In this document: piece by piece, positions 52,703-60,525 of the stretch
Numbering within the stretch: position 1 is the stretch's first letter
Layout of the letters: every line of letters begins with the position of its first letter
Assembly (NCBI GenBank): GCA_023421505.1
Contig: JAEZTJ010000033.1
Coordinates: 62,001 to 126,000, forward strand
Origin: Bacillota bacterium
GTDB lineage: Bacteria; Bacillota; Clostridia; Lachnospirales; Lachnospiraceae
Length of the DNA: 64,000 nt
Reading direction: 5' to 3'
Translations under genes and position numbers: made by a program
The notes under the pieces: model-generated
Database searches by the model: none
The model's input: the letters and a program-made list of their open reading frames with translations, nothing else
What the model was told of the DNA's origin: nothing

Positions 52703-53138
52703 TAATTTTAACATTTCTGTTAGTCTGATCCTGGGCTGATCATATATATAGTTACTTATATATCACAATCTCACTTTATTTTATGCAGCTACCCTCCTTT
52801 TTGTTCATTTGCGTTATATTGCACTTTACAAGCTTCCCGATAAATTTAAATTTTAAAAAATTTACATGCTTTCTGATCTTTATGTACTTGATTATCTTTT
52901 ATGAAATTACAATAGCTGTTCACCTTGATAGAAAGCTCATATACTTTTGGTGTATTGTCTCATTCATCCTTAGTTAGATAAGCAAGACACTGTACCTGCT
53001 ACTCATCTAAACAAGTGAGACCATAAAAAGTACCTATACAAAAATATATTAGTGTATCGATTATCAATACAACTCTAATCCCTTTATGAGAATTGTGATA
53101 ATACCATGTTAGCATCTGATGCTTCGGCTGTCAATTAA
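52703..53138. other. glmS promoter region and AT-rich spacer
   Basis: A weak minus-strand promoter-like pair (TTGTGA, 17 bp, ATATGA) lies near 52740-52770, upstream of the ribozyme. The rest, up to the hairpin at 53139, shows no supported gene; a hydrophobic frame at 52783-52977 on the plus strand has no ribosome site. Confidence 0.35.
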
Positions 53139-53208
53139 AACGGGCCAACTACGGCCCTTTATTCGTTACGAATAATTTAGTAGGCATAATACCGCAGTTG
53201 ACCCGTTA
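53139..53208. terminator. bidirectional terminator between glmS and the chemoreceptor gene
   Basis: Long imperfect arms AACGGGCCAACTACGG and CCGCAGTTGACCCGTT; inside, GGGCC-AACTAC-GGCCC followed by TTTATTC. Lies downstream of the chemoreceptor gene on the minus strand. Confidence 0.65.
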
Positions 53209-53246
53209 TTACTTTCACATGTCATTTTACCATCATCTATCTTATG

Positions 53247-55040
53247 CTATATCTTATATTTACTTAGATCCTCCTGGAAGTTTTTAATCATCCGGTCAAA
53301 TACGCCAATCTGATGCGTCAGCTCATTAATCTGATCCATGTAGATGGCGACATTAGAGCTGGCTTCCTCTGTCGCTGCGGAATTCTCCTCCGCAATCGCT
53401 GCCAGACTATGCATATTATCAAATAAAGAGGCTATATTATCCGCTTCTACCTTAAGCTCCTTTGAGGTCTGTATCATGATATCAGAAACTATTTTCAAGT
53501 TACTGTTAGATTTACTGGAGGTTTCTACTGCCTCTGTTAGCTTATTACTCTCATTTTCCAGCACACTGTACTGCATATCGATATCGCTAACAACACCGCC
53601 TATGCTATTAACAAACTGCATTAAGTTACGGTTAATCTCACCGACAGCATGATTGGTTTCATCCGAGAGGCGCCTTACCTCCTCCGCTACAACAGCAAAG
53701 CCTTTACCGGCATCTCCTGCTCTGGCTGCCTCAATGGAAGCATTTAGTGCCAGCAGATTAATCTGTCCGGCAATTGCCGAAACAATGGATACGATATCCG
53801 TTATACCAGAGGCATTCTTCTGAAGCTCGTTACTATTGCTCCTGATTATTTGAAACTTATTAAGAACCTTGTTGATCTCCATTGTAGTGCTGTTAACATT
53901 CTGAAAGCTGCTTTCCAGACTAAGCATAGCCGCTTCGATATCCTCTTTATTATTCTGACTCTGATCTGAGATCCGTTTGATATCCAGGATGCTGTCACTA
54001 AGTATACTAACTGCGCGCTCTGTATCCTCTGCCTGCGTGGTTGCCGCTATTGCTACCTCATCAAGCACGGCGGTAATATCATTGGAGGTGGCCTGCATCG
54101 TCTTAGCTATTCCCGTTACGGAATGATTAAAGGTATACATCTCATCGACAATTGCATTAAAGCCTATGAAATCCTTCTGTACACTCCTCTTCACCCTGTT
54201 TAGCTGCTCAAATATGCCTTCGTATTCATCACTGGATTTTATCGACAGATACTCTACAAAATCACTGCTTGCAAGCTTTTCCAGTTCACTTTTAAGCAGC
54301 TTTTTTGGTCTGCCCAGTAGATAAGAGGACAAGAAGGATGCTAACAAAATCGATATACCAATCGGAATTACACTTAATTTATCCGGTATGATAAAAAATG
54401 CAGTCAGCGTCACAATTAAAGTATTAAAAATCACCGACTTCGCCGTTACATTCTTAATAAAACCGAGTGACAATATTTTATTCATGCGAAATTTCTTTAT
54501 GTACTGGATTTCTTTTTCAAAGGTCAGCTTTAATCTGACTTCACCTTGTAATTCTTCTAATACATCAACCTTTATAGCCTCTTTAAAATATTCTGCAACT
54601 CCATTGATTAGGCCAAATAGATAATGGTGCATTCCCCTCTTTGACCGATAAGTAAAAAGAATCTCCCGGGAGGAGATCGGGGTTACGTCAAGAATTGGCG
54701 GCTTCGCTCCTAAGAATCGTTTCATAACTATGATATGTACATCATTCATTGATTTTAAGAACTGATAGGCTGATTCATGACGGAAAAATCCGGGATAATT
54801 CTTACTGAAGGTCCTGATATTTTGCTCCCCCATGATCCTCCATATCTCTTTATGATCCTTGCCTGTCAGTTTACCGACTGTATCAACAATTCCTAATGCA
54901 GTCTTATCCTCTACATCCTGAAAGGGTGTAAATACAACCTCTGTCGGCAAATTATATGCTTTTAAAGCCTGATTAACGATATCCTTTCCAAACAGTTCGC
55001 TGCACGATTCAATCCAGGATGATACTACTGTTCCCTTCAT
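53247..55040 (-). CDS. H-NOX-domain methyl-accepting chemoreceptor (predicted O2 sensor)
   Basis: 597 residues. Residues 1-185 form a haem-nitric-oxide/oxygen-binding (H-NOX) domain: proximal haem ligand His102 (NDVHIIV), Pro115, and the YxSxR haem-propionate motif at Tyr131-Ser133-Arg135. The distal pocket has Trp9, Asn74 and Tyr140, the triad known to bind O2 in the Caldanaerobacter H-NOX. Two transmembrane helices (about 197-250) lead to a cytoplasmic MCP signalling domain with AGQINLLALNASIEAARAGD and GKGFAVVAEEVRRLSDET. No extracellular sensor: the H-NOX lies inside the cell. AAGGAGGCGGGG precedes the ATG. Probably drives aerotaxis away from oxygen. Confidence 0.95.
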   Translation of the reverse strand: MKGTVVSSWIESCSELFGKDIVNQALKAYNLPTEVVFTPFQDVEDKTALGIVDTVGKLTGKDHKEIWRIMGEQNIRTFSKNYPGFFRHESAYQFLKSMNDVHIIVMKRFLGAKPPILDVTPISSREILFTYRSKRGMHHYLFGLINGVAEYFKEAIKVDVLEELQGEVRLKLTFEKEIQYIKKFRMNKILSLGFIKNVTAKSVIFNTLIVTLTAFFIIPDKLSVIPIGISILLASFLSSYLLGRPKKLLKSELEKLASSDFVEYLSIKSSDEYEGIFEQLNRVKRSVQKDFIGFNAIVDEMYTFNHSVTGIAKTMQATSNDITAVLDEVAIAATTQAEDTERAVSILSDSILDIKRISDQSQNNKEDIEAAMLSLESSFQNVNSTTMEINKVLNKFQIIRSNSNELQKNASGITDIVSIVSAIAGQINLLALNASIEAARAGDAGKGFAVVAEEVRRLSDETNHAVGEINRNLMQFVNSIGGVVSDIDMQYSVLENESNKLTEAVETSSKSNSNLKIVSDIMIQTSKELKVEADNIASLFDNMHSLAAIAEENSAATEEASSNVAIYMDQINELTHQIGVFDRMIKNFQEDLSKYKI

Positions 55041-55343
55041 AGGTCCCCGCCTCCTTAGTTTCTTATTGTGAAATATGATATTTATTTTATACTAATTTTA
55101 ATAAATAATCAATATCAATATTAATAATAATTATTATTTTTAACTAATTATTAATAGTTTATATATTTTGAAATAAGAATCTAATTCCATAACAAGTAAT
55201 GTGAGGCCTTGTGACAATAAAAAAGGATATCCCAAAAATCAAACCGAATTATATCTACATTCTTGAATGAACTCTTTTGATTCTTTTCATAGATTGCAAC
55301 TATTCTCTGTTTGGCTTTTTAGAACATCCTTGATAAAAATACT
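55041..55343. other. AT-rich intergenic region
   Basis: 303 bp with a run of TTAATAAT-type sequence near 55100-55150, likely the chemoreceptor promoter zone, and a weak inverted repeat near 55225-55335. No gene seen. Confidence 0.35.
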
Positions 55344-55493
55344 TTAATCCCTATACTTGTTATTCTGTCTCCCTACACCCTCTTTTCTTACATTATGATT
55401 CTGATTTTGATTTTCAGGCTTTCGGGAATGTGTAGCATTGTTGAATTTCTCCTGCTCCAGCTTCTGCTGTGTCTGCTCATTATCTTTATTCAT
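55344..55493 (-). CDS. 49-residue Asn/Gln-rich small protein
   Basis: ATG 55493 follows AGAGAGGTGA at the right distance. The product is hydrophilic: MNKDNEQTQQKLEQEKFNNA then THSRKPENQNQNHNVRKEGV and GRQNNKYRD. No membrane segment. Low complexity of Gln, Asn and Lys recalls small spore proteins of Firmicutes, but none is recognised. Likely a real gene from its ribosome site and composition. Confidence 0.55.
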   Translation of the reverse strand: MNKDNEQTQQKLEQEKFNNATHSRKPENQNQNHNVRKEGVGRQNNKYRD

Positions 55494-55653
55494 GCGTTTC
55501 ACCTCTCTAATATTATTGGAGATGTTGCTTAAAATTATGTAATGAAGCGATCAAATTCTCACACGGACGTTCATTACAGATTATAAGAAGCAGTAAATAA
55601 TATTCCACATGAATAAGAAAAAGTAGAAGAAAAGTTTCATCAGAATTAAACAG

Positions 55654-56481
55654 CTAACAGTTTCCCTCATAAACATACTTTAAGTTACCTCGTGCCACTT
55701 CAGCAAGACGGTAAACTATATTTACGTTAGTTGCCTCCTTGTCCTGCATTTTCCATCTCGGAAAGAAACGCGAGATATGAAGCGGGATTTCGGGACTTAC
55801 ACTTGCAAGCCAGCTGCTTAACGCCTCTATCTCCTCAGCACTGTCATTTTCGTCTGGGACAATTAAGGTAGTAACCTCGACATGGCATTCTTTAGCGGCT
55901 GTCTCAATGGATTGCTTTACGGTCTTCAAATCACCGCGAAGCTTATGATAATATTCCTCTGTAAAACCCTTTAGATCAATATTAAAGGCATCAATGAAAG
56001 GCAATAACTCCATTAACGGTTCTTCGCAGATATACCCATTTGTTACTACAACATTTTCTAACCCCTTCTCTTTCGCCAAAACTGCACAGTCTCTGACATA
56101 TTCATAACCAATCAGCGGCTCGTTATAGGTATAAGCAATCCCGATATTTCCTCTATCCTTAAGAATTACAGCCTTCTCTATAAGCTCCTCACAGGAAAGA
56201 TAGGCGGTTTCAATTTCTTTCCCTCCAACCATCGAGATATCACAATTCTGGCAGAAGGGGCAATTTAAATTGCAGCCATAGCTTCCAACCGATAGTATCT
56301 TACTTCCGGGATAAAAATGATACAGAGGTTTCTTCTCTATCGGATCTAAGGCGATACCGGTTATCTTACCATAGTTATCACTTACAATTCTTCCCTTCTC
56401 ATTCTTTCTACCCTTACATAAACCAATATGACCCTCTTCTATCTTACAGTGATGGGGACAAATTTCACACTCTACTCTCAT
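55654..56481 (-). CDS. amrS: AmmeMemoRadiSam system radical SAM enzyme
   Basis: 275 residues. N-terminal Cys cluster (CEICPHHCKIEEGHIGLCKG) and radical SAM motif CNLNCPFC (Cys70, Cys74, Cys77), then GIAYTYNEPLIGYEYV. Overlaps the end of the Memo/AMMECR1 gene by 4 bp. This three-part system (AMMECR1, Memo, radical SAM) is widespread in anaerobes; I do not know a settled substrate. Confidence 0.9.
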   Translation of the reverse strand: MRVECEICPHHCKIEEGHIGLCKGRKNEKGRIVSDNYGKITGIALDPIEKKPLYHFYPGSKILSVGSYGCNLNCPFCQNCDISMVGGKEIETAYLSCEELIEKAVILKDRGNIGIAYTYNEPLIGYEYVRDCAVLAKEKGLENVVVTNGYICEEPLMELLPFIDAFNIDLKGFTEEYYHKLRGDLKTVKQSIETAAKECHVEVTTLIVPDENDSAEEIEALSSWLASVSPEIPLHISRFFPRWKMQDKEATNVNIVYRLAEVARGNLKYVYEGNC

Positions 56482-57863
56482 TTATGTCTCACCACCTCAA
56501 ATCGCTCCAGAGTGACCCGCTCATTATCATAGATTCCCGCCTTCTTCTTTGCTATCTCCACTTGCTGTTCTACGGTATCAACGCCTTCCAGATTAGGCAG
56601 AAGTAGGCCTCTCTTACGTCCTGAAGATACAATCACACCATAGCGCTCTACATCAAGCTCTGTCATATATTTGATCGGCTCCGGCTCTGCAAGGACGTCC
56701 ACACTGTATACCAGTTCCTCAAGCTCCTTCTTTGTAACAGGCGGAAATCTTGGATCTTCTGTCCCGGAGCTAATGGCATTTTGCATTATCTCCTTTGCAA
56801 TACAGTCTGTAACCGGAGCTATCGTTCCGATACAGCCCCTTAGGCTTCCATGCTTCTTTAAAGATACAAATACTCCTGCTTTTCTTTTTATAAGCTCATC
56901 CGGCAAATCATCCGGTAAATTCTCAAATTGGCCAGTAGTAATATAGGTTTCAAGAGAAGTCCGTGCAAGATGTATATAACTATCTTCCTGCTTCTGAAGT
57001 TCCCTTGCAAGCTGCCTTTGCTTCTCAGTAAATATCTCATCAAATTCGCGGCTCTTCTCATCTCCGGTTATTTTAAATTCACACACCGCATAACCCACCC
57101 CAAAGGGCCCTTCATAGGATAAAAGCTCTGAGGCAACTGCTTTACCGGTTAATGCTCCAGCCATGATAATAAAGGATTTAAGTCCACATTCTGCTGCTGC
57201 CTCACAAAAGTCCGGCGAAAACTCTAGGAACTTAAGAAAGTCTCCGTTTCTCATAGCCTCTGTAACCTCTCTGTCAAACCGTACCCCTTCCTCTGCAAAC
57301 CCGTAAGGTCCTTCCTCCTTCAGCTTATGGGACAGATCACCGCTAGCCACAAATACCAGTCTTCGTCCGAGCTTTTCAGCAGTATCAGTAATACATCTTC
57401 CCAAACGGTAATGTTCAGTAAGAGAAAGACCGGAAAGTCCGATTCGCACCAGCTTATACTCTTTTAAAAATTCATTAATAAAATAAAGCGGTACCAAGGT
57501 TCCATGATCTAGCGCGGCATCCTTCTCTCCCAAAGTTCCTGCTTCAATACCTTCCCTTTCGGCATTTGCTTCGAGTGCTTCTACAAACTCCTCATCATAG
57601 GCTGCCGTTATAGCCACCCTTTTTGCACCAAAGCGTGTGAAGTCACCCTTAGTGAAATTACCCGGTGATATATGAAAATAATCCGAGTACATAATAGTAT
57701 GCGGAGAAGTAATGATAATGGTATCCGGCTTTAAAGCCGCTATCCGTCTGGCCGTCTCACGATAACTATTTATCGTTTTATCAATCTTTTTTTCCTCCCC
57801 TTTACCCACCTCGGGTATAATAAGCGGTGGATGCGGTACGATAAATGCGCCTTCTAATGACAT
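56478..57863 (-). CDS. fused Memo-like (LigB-fold) and AMMECR1 protein of the AmmeMemoRadiSam system
   Basis: 461 residues. N-terminal half: class III extradiol-dioxygenase-like (Memo) domain, with PHPPLIIPEVG, ITSPHT, DHGTLVPLYFI and ASGDLSHK metal-site His/Asp/Glu. C-terminal half from about residue 280: AMMECR1 domain with FVSLKKHGSLRGCIGTIAP and SSGTEDPRFPPVTKKELEEL. These are separate genes in many species and fused here. GGAGGTGCACT precedes the ATG. Likely partner and substrate-provider for the radical SAM enzyme downstream. Confidence 0.9.
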   Translation of the reverse strand: MSLEGAFIVPHPPLIIPEVGKGEEKKIDKTINSYRETARRIAALKPDTIIITSPHTIMYSDYFHISPGNFTKGDFTRFGAKRVAITAAYDEEFVEALEANAEREGIEAGTLGEKDAALDHGTLVPLYFINEFLKEYKLVRIGLSGLSLTEHYRLGRCITDTAEKLGRRLVFVASGDLSHKLKEEGPYGFAEEGVRFDREVTEAMRNGDFLKFLEFSPDFCEAAAECGLKSFIIMAGALTGKAVASELLSYEGPFGVGYAVCEFKITGDEKSREFDEIFTEKQRQLARELQKQEDSYIHLARTSLETYITTGQFENLPDDLPDELIKRKAGVFVSLKKHGSLRGCIGTIAPVTDCIAKEIMQNAISSGTEDPRFPPVTKKELEELVYSVDVLAEPEPIKYMTELDVERYGVIVSSGRKRGLLLPNLEGVDTVEQQVEIAKKKAGIYDNERVTLERFEVVRHK

Positions 57864-57892
57864 AGTGCACCTCCAATTTATTATGCTGTTTC

Positions 57893-57932
57893 GTTAATTG
57901 AGAAACTAACTATATTGTTTCATAATCACCTA
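57893..57932. repeat. short core-less copy of repeat family 1
   Basis: TTAATTGAGAAAC then, 11 bp on, GTTTCATAATCACCTA: only the inverted ends, upstream of the AmmeMemoRadiSam operon. Confidence 0.45.
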
Positions 57933-58082
57933 TTCATACAGTCATATTGATTCTATCTTATCAAACAAACTCAATAGTTAAAAAGCTGATATAATTATTT
58001 GTCAAACCTGACATCTATTGTAACTACTTTCCTTACTTTCTATGCTTATTATAACATATGTTTAGGAAAATACAGACAAAAA

Positions 58083-58115
58083 AGAGTACAGAAGTTTCCT
58101 CTTCCATACTCTGTG
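58083..58115 (-). terminator. terminator of spmB
   Basis: Minus-strand AGAGTATGGAAG/CTTCTGTACTCT stem followed by TTTTTTGTC, about 45 bp after the spmB stop codon. Confidence 0.75.
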
Positions 58116-58157
58116 TAGTTCTTATTTTGGATATTTTACTTTTGACACTGTTTTCCT

Positions 58158-58685
58158 CTAGAAAACCAGATTTGTTACGATAACGCTTGCAATAACACTT
58201 GTAAAGGTTGCCAACAGACAGCCCACCAGTGTATACCTGGTCTTTTTTACTCCTGCTGCCATAAAATAAACCGCAAGTGTATAGAAGATTGTTTCTGTGC
58301 TGCTCATCATAATACTCGACAGCCTTCCAAGATAGGAGTCCGGTCCATATTCCTTGTAGATATCAAGCAGCAGGCTCGTTGCAGCTGAAGACGAGAACAT
58401 CTTAATAATAACCAGTGGTACAAGCTGGGATGGGAATTCCAGTCTGTCTGTTAGGGGCTGCAATAGCGCTGCAAGATTATCTAATAATCCTGATGCACGG
58501 AGGATTCCTATTGCAACCATTAGACCGATTAAGGTTGGCAGAATATCAAGTACTACCTTAAAGCCATCCTTTGCCCCGTGTATAAAATCATCAAATACAT
58601 TCTGCTTCATTAAGAGTCCCATTCCAATAATATAGAAGAAAATGAAGGGAATGATATAATCAGAAACATATATGAGAAATCTCAT
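58158..58685 (-). CDS. spmB: spore maturation protein B
   Basis: 175-residue membrane protein of the SpmB/Gate domain family: FDDFIHGAKDGFKVVLDILPTLIGLMVAIG at the start and VIIKMFSSSAATSLLLDIYKEYGPDSYLGRLSSIM later. Involved in spore core dehydration in Bacillus. Usually preceded by spmA, but here the gene upstream is a sugar kinase and no spmA is in view. The ribosome site is weak (AAAGGG, 11 nt upstream). It could be co-transcribed with the kinase 123 bp upstream. Confidence 0.85.
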   Translation of the reverse strand: MRFLIYVSDYIIPFIFFYIIGMGLLMKQNVFDDFIHGAKDGFKVVLDILPTLIGLMVAIGILRASGLLDNLAALLQPLTDRLEFPSQLVPLVIIKMFSSSAATSLLLDIYKEYGPDSYLGRLSSIMMSSTETIFYTLAVYFMAAGVKKTRYTLVGCLLATFTSVIASVIVTNLVF

Positions 58686-58808
58686 GAGGTCAACCCTTTA
58701 TCATGTTTATTCTATTTTATGAACCTCTATCAGCACATATGTCTACATCTGCCTTGTGAAGCAACCATTACAACACACTAGCATAAATGCCTAACCTTTG
58801 AATTATAC

Positions 58809-60188
58809 TCACATCCCTCTATCAATACATTTTCTGGCTTCCTCTAAGGACGGAAATACCTTATCATTAATCATCTGGCATAATAGATTACCGATTGCTG
58901 TTGCTTCTGCAGGACCGGGAATTACTTCTCGTCCGGTATAGCTCGCAGTCAGTTGGTTTAAATAATCAGCATTTGAACCGCCTCCGATAATATGAATACG
59001 CTGATAGGTTTTACCTGTAAGGCCCTCGATCTCCTTAAGGGTTTTAGAATAGCATTTCGCAAGGCTATTATAAATTACCGCAGCTAGTTCATATAAGCTC
59101 TCCGGTACCTGCTGCCCCGTCTTTTCACAAAACTCTTTTACCGCATCCACCATACTGTCAGGGGCTAAGAAACTGCTATCATTACAGTCAACTAAGGAAG
59201 TGATCTTCTCCTTTGCTGCTCTTTTACAGAGTTCTGCATAGGATATTCCCGCTCCTATTTCTTTTCTGACGGATTGAATCATCCAAAGACCCATTATGTT
59301 TTTTAAGAAACGATATCTATTATTGTATCCGCCCTCGTTGGTAAAGCCGGCCCGTCTACAGTCTTTAGAGCAATTAGGCTTATCCGTCTCAATTCCCATT
59401 AGGGACCAAGTACCCGAGCTGATATATAGATTGTCCTTCTCTTTACTCGGTACTGCTGCTACTGCTGATGCGGTATCATGAGACGCCGGAGCAACAACCA
59501 GACAGTCAAAACCGACATAGTCCCTGATTTCTGGTCTTAAATTCCCTACCGGTGTACCCGGAGCCTTAAGACTATGAAATAAATTATTCGGAAGTCCAAG
59601 TGCAGCAATGAGCTCATAATCCCATTCCTTTGTATACGCATTCACCAATTGGCTGGTTGTTGCAATTGTATACTCCTGAAGCTTCATTCCTGTTAGAAGA
59701 AAATGATAATAGTCCGGTGTCATAAGAAAGCTCTCCGCTCTTTCAAGATATTCCGGATTATTCTTTTTCACCGCCATCAGCTGGTAAATCGTATTATAAA
59801 CCTGGCTTTGAATTCCTGTTTTATCATATAGCTCCTGCGCGGAGATTATTTCTTCAACCTCCCTTGGCATTTTTTCTGTTCGATGGTCTCTGTAGCCTAC
59901 CGCTTCGCCGATTAGCTTATCCTCCTCATCAAGGAGTACAAAATCCACACCCCAGGTATCAATTCCCATACTGACCGGTATCTTATCAGCTTCCTTACAT
60001 TTTTTCATACCTTCTTTGATTTCGTCAAAAAGCTTCTCGGTGTTCCAGCAAAGTGTACCGTTTCTTTTCTCCATCCCATTTTCAAAACGATATATCTCCT
60101 CCAGGCAGACTTTCCCGTCTGCTACATAGCCCAAAATATGTCTACCGCTGGACGCACCAATGTCAATAGCCAAATAATATTTCTGCAT
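58809..60188 (-). CDS. FGGY-family deoxysugar kinase (rhamnulokinase/fuculokinase)
   Basis: 459-residue FGGY kinase closest in pattern to RhaB: IDIGASSGRHILGYV, MGIDTWGVDFVLLD, GYRDHRTEKMP, ISSGTWSLMGIETDKPNC and IHIIGGGSNADYLNQLTA. Phosphorylates a ketodeoxyhexose, rhamnulose or fuculose. It is encoded 337 bp after fucI, with a repeat element in between, so fuculose is the likelier substrate in vivo, although the sequence type is rhamnulokinase. GGAGAAAGG precedes the ATG. Confidence 0.88.
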   Translation of the reverse strand: MQKYYLAIDIGASSGRHILGYVADGKVCLEEIYRFENGMEKRNGTLCWNTEKLFDEIKEGMKKCKEADKIPVSMGIDTWGVDFVLLDEEDKLIGEAVGYRDHRTEKMPREVEEIISAQELYDKTGIQSQVYNTIYQLMAVKKNNPEYLERAESFLMTPDYYHFLLTGMKLQEYTIATTSQLVNAYTKEWDYELIAALGLPNNLFHSLKAPGTPVGNLRPEIRDYVGFDCLVVAPASHDTASAVAAVPSKEKDNLYISSGTWSLMGIETDKPNCSKDCRRAGFTNEGGYNNRYRFLKNIMGLWMIQSVRKEIGAGISYAELCKRAAKEKITSLVDCNDSSFLAPDSMVDAVKEFCEKTGQQVPESLYELAAVIYNSLAKCYSKTLKEIEGLTGKTYQRIHIIGGGSNADYLNQLTASYTGREVIPGPAEATAIGNLLCQMINDKVFPSLEEARKCIDRGM

Positions 60189-60220
60189 ATTCCTTTCTCC
60201 TTACCAAATTGATATGTTCA

Positions 60221-60370
60221 TAGACAGTTGCGAAACTCGTTAACTATAAGTATTGTATCCACAGTAGATACTATTCCGAAGCGGAAGTTAAGCTCATAGG
60301 AGCGTTGAAGCGAAGGAATATATATACTGTGTTTACAATTAATATAACAATATGGTTTCGCTATCATCTA
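60221..60370. repeat. interspersed repeat family 1 (copy h)
   Basis: 150 bp. Ends TAGACAGTTGCGAAAC and GGTTTCGCTATCATCTA; core CGAAGCGGAAGTTAAGCTCA then TAGGAGCGTTGAAGCGAAGG is almost identical to the copy at 62446. Lies between fucI and the kinase gene. Confidence 0.85.
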
Positions 60371-60411
60371 TTGATATGTCTAGATAATTGCTTATGATAC
60401 TTCCATCTTAA

Positions 60412-60458
60412 TAGGCAACTACGAAAACATACTGTACACTGCATTTCGTAATTGCCCA
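60412..60458. repeat. short core-less copy of repeat family 1
   Basis: TAGGCAACTACGAAAAC and TTTCGTAATTGCCCA around a CATACTGTACACTG centre; only the ends are kept. Confidence 0.5.
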
Positions 60459-60525
60459 AATTTTTATCCCGTAACTTTCATACTAACGCCCATGCCTTTT
60501 GGGCATTCAGCAATAAACCATGCGC

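Noticed and set aside
52783..52977. Plus-strand hydrophobic frame of 64 codons upstream of glmS
   Set aside because: No Shine-Dalgarno, AT-driven hydrophobic composition, and it lies over the glmS promoter region; looks like chance.
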